64,000 nucleotides of DNA from Rusavskia elegans. Taxonomy: Eukaryota; Ascomycota; Lecanoromycetes; Teloschistales; Teloschistaceae. Below the pieces are notes generated by a model that did no database searches, had not been told where the DNA came from, and saw only the letters and a list, made by a program, of their open reading frames with translations. The stretch is taken from contig SAUG01000034.1 in assembly GCA_011316305.1 (NCBI GenBank), positions 248,001 to 312,000 on the forward strand, written 5' to 3'. The stretch's first letter is position 1. Each line of letters begins with the position of its first letter. The position numbers and the translations under genes are program-made. This document shows, piece after piece, positions 1 to 11,233 of this stretch.

Positions 1-1911
1 TATATTAGAAAAAAAATTCTTTATAGATTTTCTAATCTATTTATAAATATAAAACGAAAGAAAATCGTATTATTTTAAATAAAAGACGTTTTAGATAGAT
101 TTTTATAATAAAAGAAAGTTAGTATTTCTAAAAAAGCTAAGGAATCTATTAAATTATTAAACGCTAATATTTATATTCGGAAAAGCCGGAATAAAGTACT
201 AATTAGTATATTATATATTCCAATTCTGATTAAAATCGAAAAAGAAACGGATTTTCTATTTATTAATAGCTAGAATTATTAAAAATCGTTTTTTTAAATT
301 GTTAGAAATAGTCTTTTTCTATAGTTTAAATTTCGTATTTATAGTTATATATTAATAGAAAGATTATATTAATTGTAGTCTTTTCTATTAATTTAAAAAT
401 AAATCTAATATAGAAAAAAATAACGAATTCTATTTATATTTATATAATAATATATCGAATATCGATAATTTTATCGATTTATATAGTTCGGAATCTAGTT
501 CAACCGTATTCGCGAAACTTGCGATAATAGTTTATATTTTCGATAGTATATTTTTTTAATTTAGAATATATATTTCGTTTTCTATTAATAATTTAGACGA
601 AATAATTAAAATATTAATTTATATATCGAAATTATTTATTAGTTATTTTTTTTCTATAACCGAAAGTTTATTAAAATATTATTATAAAATTATACCGCGA
701 AAATATATCTATAGATTCGTTTTAGCTTTATTATTAGATCTAGCGATATTTTTAATATATTCGATAGAAATATATAAAATTATAGAAATAGAAATTATTA
801 CTTATATATTCGATATAAAGTTCGGTTTCGGCGAATTTATTATTATAGAAAAGATAAAACTAGCTAATATTACCCGCGACGAACCTTTTATATTTATTAG
901 TAAAAACTTCTAAATTCTATCTAGATCGTTATATTCTCGTTTTAAATTGTTATATTTTCGTTTTTTTTACTTTTCGAAGATATATACAATAATAGAATCT
1001 ATATTATAATTTTCTATCGTTTTTAATTTTCGAATAATATCCATTTTAAATAAAATAGAAGTATTTATTAGAGATTTATCGACAATATTTTTATTTCTTT
1101 TATTTTTAGAAAAAATTCGATAATTTACTAAAGTTCGTATATATACGGAAAAGTTTGAAAATTTAACTATATTTTTTTTTAAACTTTTAATAACGGCTCG
1201 CGCTATTATTCTATTATCTAATAATTTATTTAACTATCTAAATATTTATAATAGCCGGATGAATAATTTTATTTAAATATCTATTACTTTATCTACTTCG
1301 ATTTTAAAATATCTAAAATCGATATAATTTTTTTCAATAAAATTTAATAATATATTTAATATCGGATTTATCTATAAATTCGATAAATTAATATTCGAAA
1401 AAGATAGTAGTATTTTTAAAAATATAAATAGTTTATCGATCGATATTTTAATAAATTAAAATCTAATTAATAAATCGTTTTATTACTATTATATTCAAAT
1501 ATAAAAACTATAATTAGAAAAAAATAATATTCAATTAGTAAATACTGTAAATAAACGATATTTAATTAAAATAAATAGTAATTCTGAAAATATAAAATAC
1601 GTTACCAAAATTATTAAAATTAAATAACGTTAAATATAATATATATAATTTCTATAAATAATATTTTTATTATTATTTGATATAGTAAATCGATTTAAAA
1701 TGATAATAACTATTTTATATTTCTATATAGATAGAAAATCCCTTTATAAATAAACGAATAAAATTAAACGTTGAATTTAATTATATATTAAATTTCGTAG
1801 AATTAATAAATCGCGGTTGACGGAATTTAATCAACGTATAATACTATTGACTAGAATTTCTATATCTATTAGATTATATATAGATTTCAAATAATTAAAA
1901 CAATTTATAAT
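1..1911. repeat. RIP-degraded AT-rich DNA, no gene
   Basis: The composition is A/T throughout, with almost no CA or TG dinucleotides and many TA steps, which is the signature of repeat-induced point mutation. All reading frames are broken by TAA or TAG every few codons. I recognise no element or protein here. It is presumably old transposon sequence. Confidence 0.8.
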
Positions 1912-2105
1912 TTAATTAATTTGTTTTGATTTTAATATCCGGTAAACCAATGATTCGGTAAATAAATCAAACGTTAGTATATTAATATTAAATATACGAT
2001 AGTAGAATTTATATCCCAGTTTAATTGACGTAAATAACGATTTTTTCTATAGAATTTCAATTCAAATTTACTCAGCAACGTGACGTATCCTTCCACCGAT
2101 AAATA
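1912..2105 (-). repeat. Family C repeat, truncated copy next to the gene island
   Basis: The reverse complement matches the last ~190 bp of the repeats at 22180-23135 and ~51555-52465. It includes the block reading as a conserved CCGGTAAACC start (minus strand), the TTTTTTCTATAGAATTT block and the CCTTC(C/T)ACCGATA block. It stops abruptly near 2105, on the side facing the island. It keeps more C and G than the other copies (for example CAGCAACGTGACG at 2073-2085), so it is less mutated. Product unknown; no coding capacity seen. Confidence 0.7.
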
Positions 2106-2230
2106 ATTTATAATAATTAAATATCGAATTAATATAAAATAAAACAATTTTTTAAATAGTTATTATATAGAATTTTTCAGCGTATATAAGATTGTATATT
2201 AAATTAGTACTCTTATTTAGTGTTTATAAG

Positions 2231-2417
2231 ATGTAACGTTCCAAACGGGGCCTTTACCTTATAAGGCAATGGTCAAGGCTTGTGCGCAAGGGCCGCTATG
2301 GAATACCGTAACAGGCTTTGAACTGCCAAGCGAGAAGGTTTTCTTCGATGTGACTCAACTCAAGATCCGACATGGTATGGAAAATGAAATTGCATCTGAC
2401 CCACGATTTGATCGACT
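2231..2417 (+). promoter_or_regulatory. 5' region of the aspartokinase gene
   Basis: This is GC-balanced sequence between the AT-rich block and the ATG at 2418. I see no clear TATA box or recognisable upstream regulatory element. The span is short for a fungal promoter, so any further upstream control would lie in RIP-mutated DNA. Confidence 0.35.
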
Positions 2418-4180
2418 ATGGAGAGCCGAGTGTTGACCAACGGCAGCTCCGTCGTCCTCGATGGAACTCCAGATGACCATCTTGATCTTCCCTTGGGTGA
2501 AAGACCGATTGTACTGAAGTTTGGAGGTACTTCGGTTGGGAAGTTCGCTCCTGAGATCGCTCAAATATGCTTGTAGTCAATCACCCATGGCCATAAAACC
2601 CCCTTTGCCCTTGACTGACGGCCTTCTTGTAGGTCGGCCTACAAAAGCCGGAAGATCGCTGTTGTTTGTTCTGCAAGAAGCGGAGTTTCCAAGGCGGGCG
2701 GAACAACTAGTCGGTTCGTAACACCCTCTGCTTCTTCGACTTTCATTGATAACGCTTTCAGCCTGCTAAAAGCGATCGAGTATGCAACCCGCAAAGACTC
2801 ACAGAAGGCAGCAGTGCATGACTACAACCCCATTATCTCCGCACTGAGAACGGAACACATTGACGCTGCGAGATGTATTAGCTCGTCAGAGATCAGTCAG
2901 AGATTTCAAGCCAGTGTCATTGCCGAATTCGAGCATCTCGAGGATATCTTAACCACGCTACGCAAAATTGACCTTGTCGATCCTCATTCGGAAGATCAAG
3001 TAGTAAGTGCAGGCGAAAAGTTGAGCTCGCGCCTTCTTGCCGCGCTCCTCGAAGATAGGGGCATCCCGTCTCGGTATGTCGATCTGTCCGAAATCATTCA
3101 ATTCCCAGTACCCAAGTATCTGTCCCAAAAGTTCTACCAAGACCTTTCTGCTGTTTTTGGCCAGCATCTGTCTTCATGTAAGGGTCAAGTCCCCGTCATC
3201 ACAGGTTTCTTCGGACGCATTCCAGGCGGTCTCGTGCAAGGCCTAGGGCGCGGCTACAGCGATCTCTGCGCCGCTCTGGTCGCTGTAGGACTTCAGGCAA
3301 CCGAGCTTCAGGTCTGGAAAGAAGTCGATGGGGTCTTCACTGCCGATCCTTCCAAGGTTCCTACCGCCCGCCTCCTTCCGAGCCTCACACCTGACGAAGC
3401 AGGCGAACTTACCTTCTACGGAAGCGAAGTCATCCATAACTTTACCCTGGAGCAATGTGTCCCTCGTATACCGATCCGCATCAAGAACGTCCTTCGCCCT
3501 CACAGCGCCGGCACAATCATCCAGCCGGAGCCCTCCAAAGACAGAGATTCTTACCGAGCCCAAAGGCCAAAAAGGCCCACAGCTGTGACGGTGAAATCAA
3601 AGATCACCGTTGTCAATGTCCATTCGAATCGCAGAGTCGATTCCCCTTCCTTCCTCGCACAAATCTGCAAGATCCTCGCGGAGAATTCCCTCGCTGTCGA
3701 TCTTTTCGAGAAGAACGAGTGCCATGTCTCTCTTGCCCTTCATAGTAAGGGCATCTTCTTGCCTACCTCGCACGGAGGAGAAAACAAGTTCCAGACCCAG
3801 GAGAATCTTCTCCAAAAAGCAGTCACTGAATTAGAGGAGTACGGTGTCGTAGATGTTGTGCATGGGATGGCCATCTTGAGTCTTATTGGTGGGGAACTGA
3901 AGAGAAGTATCGGCATTGCGGGCAGGTTTTTTACAGCTTTGGGGGACAACAACATCAACATCGAGATGATCAGTCAAGGTATGAAGTTCGCCACCAGCCC
4001 TTGAGTATCTAGGGCCTTTTGATTCTTTGCTACTCTGCCCCCAACTGAACGTCGCTTGACCGCTCGTCTGACATGCTTTTAGGTGCAAGCGAGATCAACA
4101 TTTCCTGCGTCATCGAGGAACGCGAATGCCATCGTGCGCTGAACGTTGTGCATTCGGAGCTTTTCACTTATCTGGACTAG
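2418..4180 (+). CDS. HOM3: Aspartate kinase (aspartokinase), 4 exons, 516 aa
   Basis: It phosphorylates L-aspartate to aspartyl-4-phosphate, the first step toward homoserine, threonine and methionine, in the cytosol. Proposed exons are 2418-2572, 2633-2713, 2762-3978 and 4083-4180; all junctions are GT-AG and the sum is 517 codons with the stop. The start is the ATG at 2418, just before the kinase motif KFGGTSVG (residues 34-41). The middle intron (48 nt) could also be read through, but splicing restores the expected TTSRLL sequence. Further landmarks are GFFGRIPGG (~227), GRGYSDLCAAL (~241), VDGVFTADP (~267), two ACT domains (~360-440 and ~448-515) and the end ISQGASEINIS. The length equals that of fungal HOM3 proteins. 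No lesion is seen. Oddities: family HPF reads HNF (~304-306), and the first ACT domain differs where relatives have a conserved LISTSEVHVS-like block (here LFEKNECHVS). It may be a diverged paralogue rather than the housekeeping copy. Confidence 0.93.
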
Positions 4181-4485
4181 TATTTTGAGGCAGCATTTGG
4201 AGGTAGTGTTATGTCTTGAGGAACTCCACTTGGATACGAGCATTAGATGACAAATGGATGGTAGAGTCTTGGGAATTTCCAGGCCAATGAGATGGAAATG
4301 ATCTAGTTGGAGATCAAGCTAGTTGTCCAAATAGATGGGTGGATTCTATAGGACCCTTCTTGTGTCTGGCCAATATTGACTATCATTCCCTGTCCCTCCC
4401 TTGAAGATCTGATCAATCTTACACTTCGAGACCAGGAAAACACAAGCCAGTTGTTCTAGGCCGCCATGATCCGGACAAGTGATAA

Positions 4486-4782
4486 CGCTCTTCTCTCATC
4501 TGCGTAGAACCCCGCGGTTCTCGCCTGGTTGCTGTCGTCTACATCGGCCGCGATTCATATCGGCCTGCTTGGTATAGAAGTCTGGGTCAAGTTTATTGTA
4601 TCGCTGAATATCCTCATACAATCATACCTCGTTGATCTTACTGGACTCCGAACGAAGCAGTCGACATCACAATCAGCTTCGTGGATGAAGACTTTCGCAA
4701 ACATGAAAATGAAGCAATATTCCCCACCTCCATTGTGTATAGTCCACGCTGCTCGTTCCAAAAGACAGGGACCGCGTCGTTC
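4486..4782 (+). pseudogene. Possible decayed exon, function unknown
   Basis: A 99-codon frame is broken by one TGA at 4633-4635, which a single C-to-T change from CGA would produce. It ends at a TGA at 4783. Composition looks protein-like, for example VVYIGRDSYRPAWYRSLG before the stop and VDITISFVDEDFRKHENEA after it. Two stops (TGA, TAA) lie directly upstream, so any earlier coding would need an intron. I do not recognise the family. An overlapping frame at 4529-4885 is open too, and I cannot exclude that neither was ever coding. Confidence 0.25.
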
Positions 4783-4823
4783 TGACGATAATCGACGTAT
4801 CGAGCCTGCGACTGCCAACGCTT

Positions 4824-5040
4824 GTGGCTATGGGGGACAGTCGTGTTCCTACACAGAAGAAAAGGGAAGGTGCTATGAACAGTAAGAGAAGGAAGAGGGG
4901 CGTAAGGGAAGTGGAAAGCGGGGAAGTGAGAGCTCGAGAAAACGGTGCAGAGCGGACCAAAAGCCCACCCACACGAAGGGATGAAAAGGGTAGTGAAAGA
5001 GAGGGGAGTATGCGCGAGCACGGGTAGTATAGTACATTTC
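4824..5040 (+). other. Purine-rich stretch
   Basis: The plus strand is dominated by A and G over about 200 bases, with many GAAGG, GAGAG and GGGAAG words. This strand asymmetry lies in the 3' region between the two convergent genes. No perfect tandem unit is visible. It may be low-complexity 3'-UTR or spacer sequence. Confidence 0.5.
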
Positions 5041-5259
5041 AAGCGTCGAACGGGGGCGTAAAACACGCGAGTATGACCACCCCTGATTTTTAGCCATGAT
5101 AGACATGTTTCGGTTCAGTGATGTGGATGGTCTATACTAACAGCCACCACCTTGGTGATTCTGCAGGATATGCTGGTTGTACGTAAGCAAACGTCAAAAG
5201 CCGGACGCGTAGCTTTGTTCATCTACCAAAGACCTTCTCTCACTACCATCCACCTATCC

Positions 5260-7637
5260 CTACCTTCTTCGTGCCTTGATTATATCCGCACCCTTAATCA
5301 CCCGAACATGTTAATCGAGTATGGATCAGGAAGGCAAGCAAGCAGAGAGACTCACCTTCTCCGCCACCGCGTAAACCGTACTACTCGTATGAGACACCCG
5401 AATCGTTGGCATCACGCTGGCGTCGACCACAGATAAGGAGTCCAAGCCATACACTCTCAGCTTCGAATCCACACCCTCATCATATTTCCTCGGCAGCATC
5501 GCACACGTCCCAACAGGATGACTCCAAGTGCTCTGCGTGATATTCCGGATCGCAGCTTCAATAGCTGCATCCCCCCTCTACACTCGGTCCCGGCGTTGTC
5601 TCTTTCATCTCCACAGCCTTCCACGGCTCCGCGGCAACGAACTTGCGGAAAGTTTTGTACATGGCTACCGCGACCTGGATATCGACAGTATGCTGGAAGG
5701 TGCCGTAGTCGAAGAAAAGGTCGGCCAGGGGGTCGGAGCTGTTGATGAGGATGCTGCCGCGGGAGATTGGTTTGAGGACAACGAGTGGGAGGGTTTCGCC
5801 GCCCAGATAAGCCAACTCGTTGGACGGCGGTGCCAGGAGAGTTATAGTCAGTCAAAATAGCAGCTAATTGGGCTTTGTAACCTTCTAGTAAGGTTCTGTC
5901 GGCTCCGGCCGGAAGGGCTTTGGCGAGATCGGTCTTCTTAGCGGATGCGATGATCTTCTGGTAACCATGGGTCAAGCGACGGAGAGAAAGGAATACGACG
6001 GTTGTGCCGGAAAGGCAGGCTTGCGTATCGGGACCTAGCAATTTGTCGTGAGCTTTGGTCTGACATTTCTCAAGACTGATTGCAATCTCACCAGTCCGGT
6101 TTCATAGTAGATCTTGAGTAGTAAGTCCACCCACGTTTGATTGCTAAAGTACAACCCAGGCGAAGGATCAGGATACTTGCTGTAGTCATCTATTCCCCCC
6201 CCCCCCAAATTAGCACGTTTTCGTATGTAAAACTGCGTAAAAGCTTCTCTCACAGGTAACGCCAGCGAACATTGCAGGCTGATCTTGGAAGTTGTAGCCA
6301 ACCCCAGGCAGATCTTCGACGACATCGATGCCTAGACGGGATAGCAATTTCCTTGGGCCAATGCCTGACAACTGCAGTATTTGAGGACTGCGAGGCGCCC
6401 CTGCTGCAATGATAACTTCTTGCTTGTTCCGAACGGATTGCACGGTCTCAGTACCATTTTGCGGTAGAAACTGTGGCATAAAAAGGTCAATCAGATGTAC
6501 AACATCCGGCGGCTTTAGCATACCTGTATGCCTTATGCCCTTTTTTTCCTGTACACAATCATGATTTTTGTAACTGAGTGTAGGGTGACAAGGTGGAAAT
6601 TGGGTCTTTTGTCGGCGATAGGACGATAGTAAGCGGTGGCAGCTAAGCAGCAAGATTGATTCCATGCGGTTAATGATAACGTGCTATAAAAAGCATCGAT
6701 GGCGCGACCACCATTGGGCTGGGGATTGGAAGGGACACCAATACTGTTCCAAGCCTTATAGAAAAGCTCTGCACGGCCACGTTAGACGCTAGCCCCCTCT
6801 CCATTCTCAGCTTACTCTGCGTGTCCTGGAGGGTAGAAACAAGGGCGATGGTCTTACTTAGGATTGGAAATTGATACTAGGGAAAGCTAGACCCCACTGG
6901 TCCCCTGGTACCGTGTGGAGCAAGATCATTAGTGATCGGGTATTCTGCCAGCTCCGGCGGGGGCGGAGTAAAGTTCTCGCTCTATCGACAAAACCACCAC
7001 TGCTGATCAGCGTTGGAGGAGACAGTTTGGAGAAACGACCGACCTTCTTGAAATATGGTAGGAGGCCAGACCAGCGCCACCCAGGGTTTCCCAGTGTCTC
7101 CCAACCATCATAATCTGCGGCGGACCCTCGGTTCAAGAACCTGCAGGCACATTTAATTAATATAGACTCCCCAAGAGGGGGCGGGACGACTACATTCCGT
7201 TAATTACAGTACCTCGCCCGAAACAATTCAGGGATAAGCTGGAGCCCGAGGTCTTGGTTCCGGGCCTTGTTCAGGTACGGCCAGCGTCTCTTACATGGAC
7301 CATATTCAGTCACAAGGACCAATACTGCACGTTCACAAAGCCGTCTGGGCGATGTTCAAGAGCAACGCATGTTTTAGTGGAACAGTGACATACCTGATGG
7401 ATCATCTTCCGTCAAACGATTGGCTACTGTCGAACCGGCGGTGCCTCCCCCAACGAGGACATAGTCATATTGCTGTTTCAACTGAGAAGCAGAGTCAAAA
7501 ACAGTTGCGCGATCTACAAGAGGCCGAGGAAAAATCAGGACGGGTTGCAAGAGGAGGAACAGGAGTGCCATCGATAGCTGAATCGGAGAGGCCATCGTTG
7601 TAAGAAGTGCCAATCCTCGGTTTCCGACGAGGAACAT
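5260..7637 (-). pseudogene. Secreted GMC oxidoreductase (FAD-dependent), disrupted
   Basis: Intact relatives are extracellular FAD-dependent alcohol, aldehyde or sugar oxidoreductases. Exon blocks on the minus strand are 7637-7394, 7324-7194, 7140-7044, 6981-6858, 6768-6524, 6470-6254, 6189-~6092, ~6050-5356 and 5292-5260; most join by good GT-AG introns. Exon 1 has a signal peptide and the FAD Rossmann motif YDYVLVGGGTAGS. Then follow VLVTEYG, GTVINGMFLNRGSAADYDGW, FTPPPPELAEY, EVIIAAGAPRSPQILQLSG, DLPGVGYNFQDQP, and near the end both catalytic histidine contexts (WSHPVGT; VSHTSSTVYAVAEK). Lesions: in-frame TAG at 6877-6879, in-frame TAA at 6533-6535, frame change near 5818-5826, frame change at the C6 run 5571-5576, about 20 residues missing between VLVTEYG and GTVINGM, and one unresolved junction near 6050-6092. 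Both nonsense codons fit CAR-to-TAR mutation. Start could be the Met at 7637 or 14 codons later. Confidence 0.9.
6195..6206. repeat. Homopolymer C12
   Basis: Twelve consecutive C residues (G12 on the coding strand) lie inside the intron 6190-6253 of the GMC pseudogene, close to its 3' splice site. It is a likely length-variable site and a possible sequencing-error site. Confidence 0.9.
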
Positions 7638-7838
7638 AACTAGATTCTACAGACAAGATACATCAAATAGTTGGCACATTCCCAAGTCGACCTCGACTTG
7701 CTTGCTAGCTTCACCGCCATGTGCGGGAATCGCAAACAGGACCATGGCCGGGAAATCCCTGTGCCTATGGCGGACGGTAGGGGGCTTCCAGACAAAACAA
7801 TTCCTTGAGCCGCAGAACGTCGATCCTAGGATTTTAAA
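7638..7838 (-). promoter_or_regulatory. Upstream region of the GMC pseudogene
   Basis: GC-balanced sequence lies between the first ATG of the GMC reading frame and the AT-rich block, in the position of its promoter. I see no firm core element. At 7837 the sequence turns AT-rich, so at most about 200 bp of promoter survives unmutated. Confidence 0.35.
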
Positions 7839-10216
7839 GCTATAAATACCTAGTCGTATAGTAGATTTTTAGCCTTCTACTATATTTTAACGATTTCTAT
7901 AACTTATATTTTATTCTATATTTATCGTACGATTAAGTTCTAAAATTTAAATAGTTATAATTATATAAATAGCCGTTATTAAACGTATATTCGTCTAAAT
8001 AAAAAATATATAAAAGTTTTTATATAAACTCTTTTTTTTTATTAAAAGTTGATTTTTTAAAATATATATAATATTTAATCTCTATTTTATATAATATTTA
8101 ATCTTTATTTTATTTTATATTTCTATTTCGAAAGTATTTAATCTATTATACGATAGTGAAAAATTCTATATTAATTATATAATAGATAATATTTCTATAA
8201 ATAAATATTTTTTTTATAAATTAATAGTCTTTAAATTAGCTAAATTTTATAATTATTAACTAAAAGTTCGTTTGATTTCTATAAATAAATAGATACCGTA
8301 TTATTTTAATTTTATCGAAACGTAATATTATATATAATTTCTAGATTATTATAGTAGTAAAAATTATAATATTCCGTTTTTTATATATAGCGGCTATCTT
8401 TATCTAGTTTTAAAATTAACCGATAGTTTAATTCTTTAAAAACTATTAAAACTTTTAGAATCTAGAATACCGAAAGGTTTTTTTTATTATATATTTATCG
8501 ATTCCGATATTATAATAGATATTATATTAACTATAAATAATCTAATTATACTATACGTTATATTATATAAAATAGTAATTTTTTATTCGAATCTTCGGAT
8601 ATTAATAATAAAAAATTTTTATTATTAAATTTATCGAAATTTTTAGACGATAATAGTAATAATAGTAATATTTAGAATAGTCTACCGGACGACGGCAGTC
8701 TAATTAATATAGAATCTTTTAAAAATTTAGATATTAACGATAGTTTTACTAGTATTATAATTCTAGTATCTAGTTAGATAATTTTCGGCTTAATTTTCAG
8801 ATCTGTTTTATTATATAATTAATCGTATATAAAATAAAAAGATAGTTAAATAGATAATAGATAATTCTATTTTTAAAACTATTTTTTTATTTTATAATTT
8901 TTATATCTGCTATAGATAGCTATCGTATATTTACTTTTTTCAAATTTAATAGATAATCTAGATTTTTATATAGTAATTAAAACTAGTAATATATATCGAT
9001 AGTTATATAAATAATAAACTGCTAGTTTATATAAAGCTAATATAAATTAAAGTAAATAGATTTCAAAATTAAAACTTTATTTCTATATATAATATAATTA
9101 GTCTAGCTATAGTTTTCTTTTATTATCTTTTTACTATACGATTTTTTTTATTTTTTTTATTTCTATTAATGTTCGTTCCGATAGATAAAAGCTTCTATTA
9201 TATAAAGTATCTATCTTTTAATATTATAAATTCTTTTATTTTCGTAGTTTAAAACTTTATAGTCTAAAATCTAATTTTAAAAAGCTTTCTACTATTCTAG
9301 TTTTATATAATATAACTATTTAATATAATAGTTAAAAATACTAATTATTTTATTAATATCTAAGATTATCGATCCTATTAATAGACTAAATAGTAATAGA
9401 TTTAAAGCTAAAAAGTTTATTATACAAGACGTTAAAGAAATACTAGCTATAGTAACTTCGAATCTCTTCTATATAGTAAAAAATAAAAGATTTACTAAAT
9501 TTTCTTCCGTTAAAAGAAGTTAAAGATATTTAGAATTAATAGTCATAGTTTTTTTCCCTCGTATAACAGCTAGTTCTACTTTTATCCGGGATATCGAAAG
9601 TTCTTTTTTAACTTATATAGTAGTTAATAGCCTTATTTCTATTTTAATTTTCGGCGATAAAAGATTTAAATTCTAGCTTTCTAATAGCTCTATCTTAATA
9701 TTATATTTATACGAAGGTATTTCTATTTATTTAGATTTAATTTTTTATTTATATAAAAAAGGATTTTCTTCGATAGTATAGTAGATAATTAAATAGATTA
9801 AATAGCGGTTCGAAATAAAATTAAAGCTATCTAGAAATTCTATAATAGTCTATACGTAATTAATTTCTTCGAATCGAATAGTACTATATTTAGCTAATAC
9901 TAAGATTATAAAATAGACTTTAAAAGTAAATCCGTATAACTTTCCTTTTTTAAATATTTATTATTTAATAATAAACTGTTACTAAAATAATATCGTAGAT
10001 AAATTTTTATAAACTATCGATATTTTTATTACTAATCGTAATTTAATATATATTTAAAAAAGTATAAATAATATATTAAAGAATTTAAAATATAATAAAA
10101 TCTTGCTTTATTATTATACGATCTAGCAGTTTATTTTAACCATTTTTATAAATATAAATTCGGTTTTCGATAATCTAAAAATAAATTTAGAATATAAACG
10201 ATACGATAACTTTTTC

Positions 10217-10247
<31 letters not shown>

Positions 10248-11233
10248 TATTTAACTAATAGATTTTTATCTATTTTACTCCAGCTTTCTACTATATATTA
10301 TAAATTATTTAATATTTTTACGATCTACTAGTCGGAAAAATAGTTATAAAAAAAAAAAAAGAAAAAAAACTATACGACTATAGTTACTAGATAGAAACTC
10401 TAATAGATTTGGTCTGAAATTAATACTATATAGACTAATTCGCGTAAAATAAAATCTTTTAGAATTAGAAATCTTAAGGTTTTCTATTAGAATATTGAAT
10501 CGTACGATTTAAAAGATTTTATTAAATAGAGCGACGAGAGCTAGAAGGAGATATAGTAAAAGTTACGTCTCGGTTTTATTATATTATATAAATATATTAA
10601 AAAGTATTATTAGAAAGAAAAATAATCTAGTTTCGATATTAGTCTTTAAATTTTAAAATTAAATCGTATAAAGTTTACTTTATCGTTATTAAATATTATA
10701 TAGTACTTTTCTATACTATAACTCTAGAGATATTTCGATTCGTTATTATAGATATCGAGTCTACTATATAAGACTTTATATACCGTATAAAAAGAGTTTA
10801 ACTAATAAAAATAAAATATATTAGACGGAAAAAACTTATATAATAAAAATTAACTTCAAAAAAAAAGATACTATTTAGAAAAGACTATCTATAAATAGAA
10901 AAAAAGTCAATAATAAAAATAATAAAGTGAAAGACTATTATATAAACTATATATATATTAGTTTATCAATAATAATATTTGTTTTCGTAATTAATATTAT
11001 TTAAATCATTAATTATATACTTTAAACTATCTTTTAAATTTATCTTTTATACGTTTTCTATATAGTTTTCTAATAGCTACTAATATTTACTTCCTTTTAA
11101 TTTCTATATAAAATCTAATTATAGGTCTATTCTATTTATTCGATAATTATATAGTATTTTCCGAAGATTTGTATAGATTATATAATAAAATTTTATTTAT
11201 TTATCGCGTAGAATTAGTAGCGGATCGGCTAGA
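7839..11233. repeat. RIP-degraded AT-rich DNA, no recognisable gene
   Basis: CA and TG are nearly absent and frames are closed by TAA/TAG. Some plus-strand stretches around 10390-10930 look loosely protein-like once TAG/TAA are ignored, but no motif is recognisable. A long T run lies at 10217-10244 and an A-rich tract (12 A, G, 8 A) at about 10350-10370. Probably one or more old transposons. Confidence 0.7.
10217..10244. repeat. Homopolymer T28
   Basis: 28 uninterrupted T residues, followed by AGATATTT. On the minus strand this is an A28 tract, as would be left by the poly(A) tail of a retroposon inserted in minus orientation. No element could be recognised adjoining it. Confidence 0.85.

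Larger units (their letters stand above)
4181..5259. other. Convergent intergenic spacer
   Basis: This lies between the aspartokinase stop and the last exon of the GMC pseudogene, which point toward each other, so both 3' untranslated regions should be here. It contains a possible decayed exon (4486-4782) and a purine-rich stretch (~4824-5040). Composition is GC-balanced. I recognise no RNA gene or complete gene. Confidence 0.6.
2106..7838. other. GC-balanced gene island between AT-rich blocks
   Basis: Base composition changes near 2230 and again near 7838, from AT-rich RIP-mutated DNA to ordinary sequence with normal CA/TG content and open reading frames. The island contains one intact gene, one pseudogene and an unexplained spacer. 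At its right edge the change happens within tens of bases (7830-7860). Isolated islands of this type are typical of bipartite fungal genomes; the boundaries are approximate. Confidence 0.8.

Noticed and set aside
3243..3815. Antisense and out-of-frame open frames within the aspartokinase
   Set aside because: Shadows of the real coding exon, which carries all family motifs in one frame.
4529..4885. 118-codon plus-strand open frame in the island spacer
   Set aside because: Composition is not convincing and it overlaps the better frame at 4486-4782. There is no motif and it runs into purine-rich sequence.
4638..5106. Overlapping minus-strand open frames in the spacer
   Set aside because: They are antisense to a purine-rich stretch and so are biased to Ser/Pro/Phe/Leu. 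No splice structure or motif.
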